Below, in pieces: positions 40,794 to 49,084 of a DNA stretch of 64,000 nt. The translations under genes were made by a program, and so were the position numbers. The DNA lies in the NCBI RefSeq assembly GCF_051133435.1, contig NZ_JBPGNY010000005.1, forward strand, positions 316,459 through 380,458. Direction: 5' to 3'. The stretch's first letter is position 1. Every line of letters starts with the position of its first letter. The notes beneath the pieces are model-generated. The model had not been told where the DNA came from. It searched no databases and saw nothing but the letters and a program-made list of their open reading frames with translations. This DNA is from JAAYAO01 sp051133435 (GTDB taxonomy: Bacteria; Actinomycetota; Actinomycetes; Propionibacteriales; Propionibacteriaceae).

Positions 40794-41599
40794 TGTTGTT
40801 CCGATTTCTCGTGGCCGGACGAGCCGGCGGCGATCATGGCCGCCACGCCGTCCTCGGGGTTGGTACCGGTCACCAGCGCTTCACCCACCAGCACCACGCG
40901 GGCACCGGCTCGGGCGGCTGCGGCGGCATCGGCCGGGCCCTGCAGACCGGATTCGGCGACCTTGATCACGTGATCGGGAATCTGCGGTGCCAGCTCGGCG
41001 AAGGCCTCGGGGTGCACCTCGAGGGTCTGCAGGTTGCGGTTGTTCACCCCGAGCAGTGCCGGGTCGAGCCGCAGGGCGCGTTCGATCTCCTCGGCGGTGT
41101 GCACCTCCACCAACGGGGTCAGTCCCAGTTCGAGGCAGTGCTCGTACAGGGCGGCGAGTTCGTCGTCGGTGAGGGCGGCAACGATCAGCAGGGCCAGGTC
41201 GGCGCCGGTCACCCGGGCCTCGACCAGTTGGTATTCGTTGCTGGTGAAGTCCTTGCGCAGCACCGGCACGTCCACCGCCGCGCGCACCGCGGCCAGGTCG
41301 GCCAAGGAGCCGTTGAACCGGGTGCGTTCGGTGAGCACCGAGATCGCCGCGGCGCCACCGCGGGCGTAGGCCGAGGCCAGCCCGGCGGGGTCGGTGATCT
41401 CGGCCAGCGCACCCTTGCTGGGGCTGGACCGCTTCACCTCGGCGATCACCGACAGATCCTCGGCGGCGAAGGCCGGCAGCGGATCGCGCACCGGCGGCGC
41501 GTCGGCCAGCCGGGCCCGCAATTCCTTCAGCGGCAGGTCCGCGGCTCGCCGGTCGGCGTCGGCACGGGCAACGGCGGTGAGTTCGTCGAGGACGCCCAC
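40790..41599 (-). CDS. trpC: Indole-3-glycerol phosphate synthase TrpC
   Basis: Barrel enzyme closing the indole ring from CdRP. Motifs are SVIAEVKRSSPSKGALA (catalytic Lys), VPVLRKDFTSNEYQLVEARVTGADLALLIVAAL (catalytic Lys and substrate site), LLGVNNRNLQTLEV and VAESGLQGPADAAAAARAGARVVLVGEALV. It is 269 residues with no fused TrpF domain. The GTG at 41599 follows the stop of the HGxxPAAW gene by one base, so it is translated by re-initiation. Confidence 0.96.
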   Translation of the reverse strand: MGVLDELTAVARADADRRAADLPLKELRARLADAPPVRDPLPAFAAEDLSVIAEVKRSSPSKGALAEITDPAGLASAYARGGAAAISVLTERTRFNGSLADLAAVRAAVDVPVLRKDFTSNEYQLVEARVTGADLALLIVAALTDDELAALYEHCLELGLTPLVEVHTAEEIERALRLDPALLGVNNRNLQTLEVHPEAFAELAPQIPDHVIKVAESGLQGPADAAAAARAGARVVLVGEALVTGTNPEDGVAAMIAAGSSGHEKSEQQ

Positions 41600-41600
41600 G

Positions 41601-41834
41601 TCAGGCGTTGCTCAGCCCGGCGACCTGCATGATCCGGCCGACGATCAGTGCCACCACCACGACACCGCCGGCCACCGCCAGCAGCCACCAGTTCAGGGTC
41701 ACCACGGCCACGGTGCCGATCACCGCGGCGATGAAGGCGATCGCAACGCTGACCCAGGCCGAGGGGGAACGGCCGTGGTGGTACTTCGCTTCGTCGGGTT
41801 CGGTGTTGCCCCGGTTGATGTAGCTGGCGCTCAT
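41601..41834 (-). CDS. HGxxPAAW-type small membrane protein of the trp operon
   Basis: A 77-residue protein with two membrane helices (about 29-46 and 50-68). The segment YHHGRSPSAWVSVAIAFI carries the HGxxP-x-x-W motif that names this actinobacterial group, regularly encoded between trpE and trpC. Function unknown. The ATG at 41834 has GGAGG four bases upstream; an in-frame ATG at 41900 falls inside a hairpin and is unlikely to be used. Confidence 0.85.
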   Translation of the reverse strand: MSASYINRGNTEPDEAKYHHGRSPSAWVSVAIAFIAAVIGTVAVVTLNWWLLAVAGGVVVVALIVGRIMQVAGLSNA

Positions 41835-41856
41835 CGGTGCCTCCTGGTCGCTTGCA

Positions 41857-41927
41857 AAATGGCCTCCCGCATTCGCCGAATGGGCAGGTCGCGAGGCCAT
41901 TGTGTCGAACTTTCGGGCTTTCCGCCC
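41857..41927 (-). terminator. Two consecutive hairpins, the second terminator-like, inside the trp operon
   Basis: Minus strand order: hairpin 1 GGGC-N5-GCCC (41927-41915). Hairpin 2 has outer arms ATGGCCTC (41900-41893) and GAGGCCAT (41866-41859), an inner stem CCCATTC/GAATGCGGG, and is followed at once by TTTT (through 41857). It lies between the Trp_oprn_chp gene and the HGxxPAAW-trpC-trpB-trpA genes, so it could reduce read-through into them. No Trp-rich leader peptide was found. Confidence 0.55.
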
Positions 41928-41934
41928 ACCTGTT

Positions 41935-42540
41935 TCACTCCGGATGGTTCAGCCTAGGTGACCTGCCGGGTTCGGCATCGTCCGCCGCGCCGTCGACCGC
42001 GGTGGGGTCGACCCCGGCGTCGAGAGCTTTCCAGACCTCGTGCGGGTCGTCACTGGTGGCATCGACGGTGCGCCGGTCGAAACGGTCACCGCGGGTCGGC
42101 CAACGTCCGGCCCCGACCATCACGATCACCGCACCGGCCACCGCAATCAGGCCGGCCACCAAGTAGCCGAGCGGCCAGCCGGTGGTTTCCAGACCGGTCG
42201 CATTCGCCAGGGTATGCTGACGCAGTTGGGTGCGCACCAGTTCGTCACCGGGGGTGCCCGGCAACGCACCGGTGAGGATCATGCCGACCCCAGCGAACCC
42301 CTGCACCACCGCCACCACCTGCCGGCCCCGGTGCCGCAACAACAGCAGCAGTGGCATACCGCCGGCGACGATGAGGGCCAGGGCGGTGGCCAGACCGCCG
42401 CTGCTGGTGGTGCCCGACATCGGCACTGGTGGGCCGTCGGTGTGGATCGTCCACCAGGTGCGCGAGGCAATCACCAGGCCGGCCAGCGCACCGAGCAGCA
42501 GCCCGGCCAGGCCCAGCAGCCGCAGCCTGCTGCCACTCAC
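41935..42540 (-). CDS. Trp-operon-associated membrane protein (Trp_oprn_chp/TIGR02234 type)
   Basis: A 201-residue protein with four membrane helices (about 7-27, 47-65, 73-91 and 118-140) and a charged cytoplasmic tail. The N-terminal LGLAGLLLGALAGLVIASRTWWTI and the mid-segment SGGLATALALIVAGGMPLLLL fit the tryptophan-associated transmembrane family found beside trpE in actinobacteria. Role unknown; a part in precursor transport or enzyme scaffolding has been guessed. GTG 42540 overlaps the trpE stop (GTGA). Confidence 0.88.
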   Translation of the reverse strand: MSGSRLRLLGLAGLLLGALAGLVIASRTWWTIHTDGPPVPMSGTTSSGGLATALALIVAGGMPLLLLLRHRGRQVVAVVQGFAGVGMILTGALPGTPGDELVRTQLRQHTLANATGLETTGWPLGYLVAGLIAVAGAVIVMVGAGRWPTRGDRFDRRTVDATSDDPHEVWKALDAGVDPTAVDGAADDAEPGRSPRLNHPE

Positions 42541-44045
42541 GGCGCCTCCGGCTGGGTCACCGGGCGCAGGCTTTCGGCCGCCGCGATCGCCCGAATCACC
42601 GCCGCGGCCTTGTTGCGACTTTCGGCGTTCTCGGCTTCGACGACCGAGTCGGCGACGATGCCACCGCCGGCTTGCACGTGAGCGATGCCGTCCTTGATCA
42701 GGGCGGTGCGGATCGCGATCGCGACATCGGCGTCGCCGGCGAAATCGAAGTAGCCGACCACCCCGCCGTAGACCCCGCGGCGCGATGTTTCCAGGGTGTC
42801 GATGATCTCCATCGCCCGCACCTTGGGTGCCCCGGAGAGGGTGCCGGCCGGGAAGCAGGAGAGCACCGCGCGCAGGGCGCTGTGTTCCTCGCGAAGTCGT
42901 CCGGTGACCTCCGCCTCGAGGTGCATCACGTGCGAGTACCGGCGCACCTTCATGAATTGGGTGACCTCGACGGTGCCCGGTTCACAGACCCGACCCAGGT
43001 CATTGCGGCCCAGGTCGACCAGCATCAGGTGTTCGGCGCATTCCTTCTCGTCGGCGAGCAGGTCGGTCTCGAGTTGGGCGTCCTCGGCCGGGGTGCTGCC
43101 CCGGGGCCGGGTGCCGGCGATCGGACGGGTGATCGCACGCCGGTCGCTGACGGTGACCAGCGCCTCGGGTGAGGAGCCGACGATGTCGAAGCCCGGCATC
43201 CGCAGCAGGTAGAGGTAGGGGCTCGGGTTCGAGGTGCGCAACATCCGGTAGATGTCGAAGGCATCGGCCTCGGTGTCGATGTCGAAGCGTTGCGAGAACA
43301 CCACCTGGAAGGCCTCACCGGCTTCGATCCGCTCGATGATCTCGGCCACCGCGGCGGCGTACTCGGCGCTGGTGCGCTGGTGGCGCAGTTTCGGTTCGGC
43401 CGGGGTATCGCGAATCCCGGCCAGGGCCGGGGTGGGCCGGGCCAGAGCCTCGGCCATCTGCTCCACCCGACGCACCGCATCGGCGTGGGCGGCATCCACC
43501 CGCTCGTCGGTGGCGTCGAAGTTGATCGCGTTGGCGATCAGCCACACCTCGCCGGTGAAGTGGTCGAGTACGGCCAGGTCGGTGGCCAGGCTCATCCGCA
43601 ACTCGGGTACCCCGAGGTCGTCGGGGTTGGTGTCGGGCAGGTTCTCCAGCCGGCGGATGATGTCGTAGCCGAGGTAGCCGACCATTCCGGAAGTGAACGG
43701 AGGCAGGTCGGGGTCACGTTCGGTGTGCAGCAGTTCGACGGTGCGATCGAGCACCTCCAACGGGTCGCCCTCGGTGGGCACCCCGACCGGCACGTTCCCC
43801 TCCCAGTGGGTCTGTCCGTCCCGGGTGGTCAGGGTTGCCGCGGCGTGCACCCCGACGAAGGACCAACGGCCCCAGGAGCCGTGTTCGGCCGACTCGAACA
43901 AGAAGGTGCCCGGTCGGTTCGCGGCGAGTTTGGCGTACAAACCCACCGGGGTGAGGGTGTCGGCCATCAGCCGGGTGTGTACCGGGATCACCCGCCGCTC
44001 GACGGCCGCGGTGCGGAACTCCTCGAGGGTGGGGCTGACTTTCAC
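42537..44045 (-). CDS. trpE: Anthranilate synthase component I TrpE
   Basis: Chorismate-utilising enzyme making anthranilate with TrpG. The 502-residue protein has the N-terminal LFESAEHGSWGRWSFVG (LLES-type feedback site region), the core VVFSQRFDIDTEADAFDIYRMLRTSNPSPYLYLL, VGSSPEALV, RPIAGTRPRG and ending PAGTLSGAPKVRAMEIIDTLE. The GTG at 44045 has AGGAGG seven bases upstream and overlaps the hisI stop (GTGA). No trpG or trpD is adjacent; both must lie elsewhere. Confidence 0.97.
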   Translation of the reverse strand: MKVSPTLEEFRTAAVERRVIPVHTRLMADTLTPVGLYAKLAANRPGTFLFESAEHGSWGRWSFVGVHAAATLTTRDGQTHWEGNVPVGVPTEGDPLEVLDRTVELLHTERDPDLPPFTSGMVGYLGYDIIRRLENLPDTNPDDLGVPELRMSLATDLAVLDHFTGEVWLIANAINFDATDERVDAAHADAVRRVEQMAEALARPTPALAGIRDTPAEPKLRHQRTSAEYAAAVAEIIERIEAGEAFQVVFSQRFDIDTEADAFDIYRMLRTSNPSPYLYLLRMPGFDIVGSSPEALVTVSDRRAITRPIAGTRPRGSTPAEDAQLETDLLADEKECAEHLMLVDLGRNDLGRVCEPGTVEVTQFMKVRRYSHVMHLEAEVTGRLREEHSALRAVLSCFPAGTLSGAPKVRAMEIIDTLETSRRGVYGGVVGYFDFAGDADVAIAIRTALIKDGIAHVQAGGGIVADSVVEAENAESRNKAAAVIRAIAAAESLRPVTQPEAP

Positions 44046-44437
44046 TGCGCATCCTCCTGGGCCGGCAGGGTGGCGATCAGGTCGGTGTCGAAACAACTGG
44101 TGGTGCCGGTGTGGCAGGCCGGGCCCTCCTGGTCGACCTGGAGCAGCAGGGTGTCGCCGTCACAGTCGAGGCGTACCTCGCGCACCCACTGCCGGTGGCC
44201 CGATTCCTCACCCTTGGCCCAGAACTTGCCGCGGCTGCGCGACCAGTAGGTGGCGCGTCCGGTGCTCAGGGTGCGGGCCAGGGATTCGTCGTTCATCCAG
44301 GCCATCATCAACACCTGTCCGGTGGTGGCGTCCTGGGCGATGGCCGGAACCAGACCATCGGCATTGCGCGTCAGGCGTCGGCTCAGGTCGGGATCGAGGG
44401 CTGTGATGGGTTCACTCACTGCGCCATTGTCCCCCAT
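44042..44437 (-). CDS. hisI: Phosphoribosyl-AMP cyclohydrolase HisI
   Basis: Zn/Mg hydrolase of histidine synthesis. The 131-residue protein shows WMNDESLARTLSTGRATYWSRSRGKFWAKGEESGHRQ and the zinc cysteines in QEGPACHTGTTSCF. No HisE domain is fused. The start is ambiguous: ATG 44437 has no ribosome-binding site, while GTG 44419 has GGGGGA ten bases upstream. It heads the hisI-trpE operon only 18 bp from a divergent gene. In other actinobacteria hisF-hisI-trpE are joined; hisF is missing here. Confidence 0.95.
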   Translation of the reverse strand: MGDNGAVSEPITALDPDLSRRLTRNADGLVPAIAQDATTGQVLMMAWMNDESLARTLSTGRATYWSRSRGKFWAKGEESGHRQWVREVRLDCDGDTLLLQVDQEGPACHTGTTSCFDTDLIATLPAQEDAQ

Positions 44438-44441
44438 GGCC

Positions 44442-44447
44442 TAACAT
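44442..44447 (+). promoter_or_regulatory. Candidate -10 (TAACAT) for a leaderless TIGR03085-type gene
   Basis: TAACAT ends eight bases before GTG 44456, leaving no room for a ribosome-binding site. This suggests that transcription begins at the start codon. The -35 is not recognisable. Confidence 0.45.
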
Positions 44448-44455
44448 TGGCGTTC

Positions 44456-45091
44456 GTGCATCTCGCCCAGACTGAACGCGCCGCCCTGTGTGACCTGCTC
44501 GACCATGTCGGGCCGGACGCCCCGACCCTGTGCGACGGCTGGACCACCCATGATCTGGTCACGCACCTGTGGGTACGCGAAACCGATCCGTTGGGAGCCC
44601 CCGGCATCATCGCCAAACCGCTGGCCGGGCTCACCGAACGTCGGATGGCCGAGGCCCAACAGCGGTGGAGCTACGCGGAATTGGTCGAACGGGTGCGCAC
44701 CGGGCCGTTCCGCTTCTCGGTCTTCGCCATCCCGGGGGTGGACGAGCCGGCCAATGCCACCGAGTTCTTCGTGCACCACGAGGACGTCCGGCGGGTCAAC
44801 GGGGAACCGAACCCGCGCGATCTCGGTACCGAGGTCGAGGACTGGATGTGGCGGCGGATCAAACTGCTCGGCCGGGCCTGGTTCCGACGCGCCGACGTGG
44901 GTGTGGTGTTGGAGCGGGCCGATGACGGCGCCCAACTGCGGGTGGCCAGCGGTGATCTGACCGTGAACCTGGTGGGGCTGCCCAGCGAGTTGATGCTCTA
45001 CGGGCACGGTCGGCGGGAGGCCGCCCACGTGCAGGTGATCGGCACCGACGAAGCGGTTGCGAAGCTGGCCGAGACCGACCTGAGCTTGTAG
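44456..45091 (+). CDS. TIGR03085-type (maleylpyruvate isomerase/DinB-like fold) protein
   Basis: A 211-residue protein beginning LAQTERAALCDLLDHVGPDAPTLCDGWTTHDLVTHLWVRE. This N-terminus and the histidine after VT (likely a metal ligand) match the actinobacterial TIGR03085 group of putative metal-binding four-helix proteins. A second conserved stretch is NATEFFVHHEDVRR, again with metal-type histidines. The enzymatic role is unknown; relatives use mycothiol. It is divergent from hisI and ends 1 bp from the convergent P450 gene. Confidence 0.85.
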   Translation: MHLAQTERAALCDLLDHVGPDAPTLCDGWTTHDLVTHLWVRETDPLGAPGIIAKPLAGLTERRMAEAQQRWSYAELVERVRTGPFRFSVFAIPGVDEPANATEFFVHHEDVRRVNGEPNPRDLGTEVEDWMWRRIKLLGRAWFRRADVGVVLERADDGAQLRVASGDLTVNLVGLPSELMLYGHGRREAAHVQVIGTDEAVAKLAETDLSL

Positions 45092-45092
45092 C

Positions 45093-46328
<1,236 letters not shown>

Positions 46329-46349
46329 GGCCCCTCCAGGGACGTCTCG

Positions 46350-46365
46350 ACTGTTACTCAACAGT
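46350..46365. promoter_or_regulatory. Candidate operator upstream of the P450 gene
   Basis: ACTGTT-N4-AACAGT is a perfect 6+6 dyad 22 bases upstream of the P450 start, in the divergent region shared with the sugar dehydrogenase gene. The size and symmetry resemble TetR-family operators. Confidence 0.5.
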
Positions 46366-46430
46366 AGTCGGCCCGACACCGGCCGGGGCAGGGTGGGTGC
46401 GAGGCGACCGGAACGGGCAAAATGGGTGCC

Positions 46431-47564
46431 ATGCGATGCCGTGCACCGTGGATCTCCGCCCTGGCGGCGGCGCTGGTCGTCTCCGGATGCAGCGGGGGCA
46501 CCGAGCCGGAACCGCAACCCTCCGGTACCCCGGGCTCGTCGGCTCCCAGCACCACACCGGACGCCACCGCCACACCGGAGCCCACGGCCACTGCGAGCCC
46601 CAGCACGGATCCGACTGCCCCGCCCAGCGTGAGCGATTGGACGACCGGCCTGACCACACCGTGGGGTATCGACTGGCTGCCCGACGGCGACGCCCTGGTC
46701 ACCGAACGCGATACCGGGCTGATCAAACGCATCGACTCCTCGGGCACCGCCACCGAGGTCGGCCGGATCGACGAGGTCGTCCCGTCGTCGGAGGGTGGCT
46801 TGCTCGGCATCGCGGTCGGCACCGACACGTTATTCCTGTACTACTCCACCGGCACCGACAACCGGTTGGTGTCGGTGAGTTGGGACGGTGAGCGGGCCGG
46901 CGAGCAGCAGAACCTGCTCACCGAGATCCCGGTCGCCCAGACCCACAACGGCGGACAGGTTCGCCTGGGCCCCGACGGTTACCTCTATGTCTCCACCGGC
47001 GACGCCCAGACCCGTGAGGACGCCCAGGACCGCAACTCCCTGGCCGGCAAGATCCTGCGGCTGACACCCCAGGGCGCCCCGGCCCCGGGCAACCCCTTCG
47101 GCAACGAGGTGTACAGCCTGGGCCACCGCAATGTGCAGGGCCTGGCCTTCGACGATCAGGGCCGGTTGTGGGCCAGCGAGTTCGGCGACAAGGGTGCCGA
47201 TGAACTGAACCTGATCGAATCCGGCGGCAACTACGGCTGGCCGACCGTGGAGGGGTACGGCGAGGAACCCGGCATGATCAACCCCCAGGTCACCTGGCCG
47301 GTGGAGGAGGCTTCCCCGTCCGGGCTGGCCTTCTGGCGCGGCTCGTTGTGGATGGCCGGGCTGCGCGGCCAACGCCTGTGGCAGATTCCGGTGCAGGAAT
47401 CCGGTTCCGGTGACCCGGTGGCACATCTGGTCGAGCAGTACGGCCGGTTGCGGGCGGTGGCCGCAGATCCCGACGATGACGCCCTGGTGGTCGGCACCTC
47501 CAATACCGACGGGCGTGGTGATCCGGCCGACGGTGACGACCGGTTGTTGCGTCTCGGCGAGTGA
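46431..47564 (+). CDS. PQQ-dependent sugar (sorbosone/glucose) dehydrogenase-type lipoprotein
   Basis: An exported beta-propeller protein of the soluble glucose/sorbosone dehydrogenase family. From ATG 46431 the product is 377 residues with a lipoprotein signal (lipobox VSGC, Cys about 20), then a 45-residue Pro/Ser/Thr linker. The propeller has the family blocks WGIDWLPDGDALVTERDTGLI, HNGGQVRLGPDGYLYVSTGD, NPFGNEVYSLGHRNVQGLAFD and ESGGNYGWPTVEGYG; HNGG and GHRN include PQQ/Ca ligands in relatives. CAAAAT seven bases before this ATG fits a leaderless start; an in-frame ATG at 46422 is the alternative. Sugar substrate unknown. Confidence 0.9.
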   Translation: MRCRAPWISALAAALVVSGCSGGTEPEPQPSGTPGSSAPSTTPDATATPEPTATASPSTDPTAPPSVSDWTTGLTTPWGIDWLPDGDALVTERDTGLIKRIDSSGTATEVGRIDEVVPSSEGGLLGIAVGTDTLFLYYSTGTDNRLVSVSWDGERAGEQQNLLTEIPVAQTHNGGQVRLGPDGYLYVSTGDAQTREDAQDRNSLAGKILRLTPQGAPAPGNPFGNEVYSLGHRNVQGLAFDDQGRLWASEFGDKGADELNLIESGGNYGWPTVEGYGEEPGMINPQVTWPVEEASPSGLAFWRGSLWMAGLRGQRLWQIPVQESGSGDPVAHLVEQYGRLRAVAADPDDDALVVGTSNTDGRGDPADGDDRLLRLGE

Positions 47565-47625
47565 CACCACCGCTGCGGACCATCGGCTGGCTAGCCTGAG
47601 GGCACCCACACGCGAGGAGCCAGCG

Positions 47626-49059
47626 ATGACCGAGCACTTGACCCTGACCTTTCTCGGCGCGGCCGGAACCGTGACCGGTTCGAAGTACCTGCTCACGATC
47701 GGACGGCGCCGCGTGCTGGTCGATGCGGGCCTGTTCCAGGGTGAGAAGCAGTGGCGGGAACGCAACTGGGACGACTTTCCGGTCGACCCGGCCTCGATCA
47801 GCGATGTGGTGCTGACCCACGCGCACACCGACCACATCGGTTACCTGCCGGCTCTGGTGGCCCGCGGGTTCTCCGGGCCGGTGTGGGCCACCGAGGGCAG
47901 CATTCGGCTCGGCGAGATCGTGTTGCGCGATGGTGGCAAATTGCAGGAACTCGGCGCCCGGGACGCCAACCGGGGTGGTTGGTCGAAACACGAACCGGCG
48001 CTGCCGCTGTACACCACCGAGGATGTCGAGGCGACCCTGCCGCTGTTCCGGGAGGTGGATTTCGACGTCAACGTCGATCTCGGTGACGGGCTGGTCGGAC
48101 GGTGGGTGCGGGCCGGACACATTCTGGGTTCGGCCTCGGTGCATCTGAGCCTGGGCGATGCCGAGGTGCTGTTCTCCGGCGATGTCGGACGACACGACCA
48201 TCCGATCCTGAAGGCCCGCAAGACCCCACCGGGGGCGCGCTATGTGGTGATGGAGTCGACCTATGGTGACCGGGAACATCCAGAACCCGAGGTCGAACAC
48301 CAGGACCTGGCCGAGGCGATCACCCGCACCGTCGAACGCGGTGGCACGGTGTTGATTCCCGCGTTCGCGATCGACCGCACCGAGACCGTGCTGCGGGCGC
48401 TCACCTCGATGCAGCGCGAGGGTCGCATTCCCGATGTGCCGGTGGTGGTCGATTCACCCATGGCCCTGGAGGCGCTGCGGGTCTACAAGGATGTGCGCCT
48501 CGACGAGTTGCGCGACGACATCGAGATCTCCGATTTCACCGGGCTGCCGCAACTGCGGGAATCCCGCTCCGCCCGCTCGTCCAAGGCGTTGAACACCGAC
48601 CGCAGCCCGAAGATCATCATCTCGTCCTCGGGCATGTTGGAGGGCGGCCGGGTGCTGCACCATCTGAAGCGGCTGCTGCCCGATGACCGCAACACCATCG
48701 CCCTGGTCGGGTATCAGGCCGAGGGCACCCGCGGACGAGCCCTGGAGGACGGCGCCGGCCAGGTCAAGATTCATGGCCGCTACGTCAAGGTCGCCGCCGA
48801 GATCGTCCGCGATCGGGAATTCTCGGTGCACGGTGATCGCTCCGACCTCACCGATTGGTTGCGTGATCTCGATCAGGTGCCCGAGACCGTGTTCATCGTG
48901 CACGGCGAACCCGAGGTGGCCCGCGGCTTCGCACAACACCTGCGCGCCGAACTCGGTGTGGTGGCCGTGGTGCCCGGATACGGCGAAATCGTCACCCTCG
49001 ACGCCGAGGATCCGGACCCGGCCGACGACGATGACGATTTCGACGCACCACAGTATTGA
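47626..49059 (+). CDS. Beta-CASP metallo-beta-lactamase nuclease (CPSF-like)
   Basis: A 477-residue MBL-fold protein with motif 2 THAHTDHIGY (65-70 HxHxDH), GHILGSASVHLSLG, SGDVGRHDHPIL, and beta-CASP motifs A-C (VMESTYGDREH; GGTVLIPAFAIDRTETVL; SSSGMLEGGRVLHHLKRLLPDDRN and VHGEP). This is the layout of RNA-processing nucleases related to CPSF73. ATG 47626 has GAGGAG upstream. The acidic C-terminal tail (DPDPADDDDDFDAPQ) is unusual but common in GC-rich actinomycetes. Its RNA target is unknown. Confidence 0.92.
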   Translation: MTEHLTLTFLGAAGTVTGSKYLLTIGRRRVLVDAGLFQGEKQWRERNWDDFPVDPASISDVVLTHAHTDHIGYLPALVARGFSGPVWATEGSIRLGEIVLRDGGKLQELGARDANRGGWSKHEPALPLYTTEDVEATLPLFREVDFDVNVDLGDGLVGRWVRAGHILGSASVHLSLGDAEVLFSGDVGRHDHPILKARKTPPGARYVVMESTYGDREHPEPEVEHQDLAEAITRTVERGGTVLIPAFAIDRTETVLRALTSMQREGRIPDVPVVVDSPMALEALRVYKDVRLDELRDDIEISDFTGLPQLRESRSARSSKALNTDRSPKIIISSSGMLEGGRVLHHLKRLLPDDRNTIALVGYQAEGTRGRALEDGAGQVKIHGRYVKVAAEIVRDREFSVHGDRSDLTDWLRDLDQVPETVFIVHGEPEVARGFAQHLRAELGVVAVVPGYGEIVTLDAEDPDPADDDDDFDAPQY

Positions 49060-49084
49060 GCAGTGTTCTGTGGAGCAGAGTTGA

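Noticed and set aside
44438..44455. Trp leader peptide/attenuator at the head of hisI-trpE
   Set aside because: Only 18 bp separate the divergent start codons. No small frame with Trp codons and no terminator hairpin fits there.
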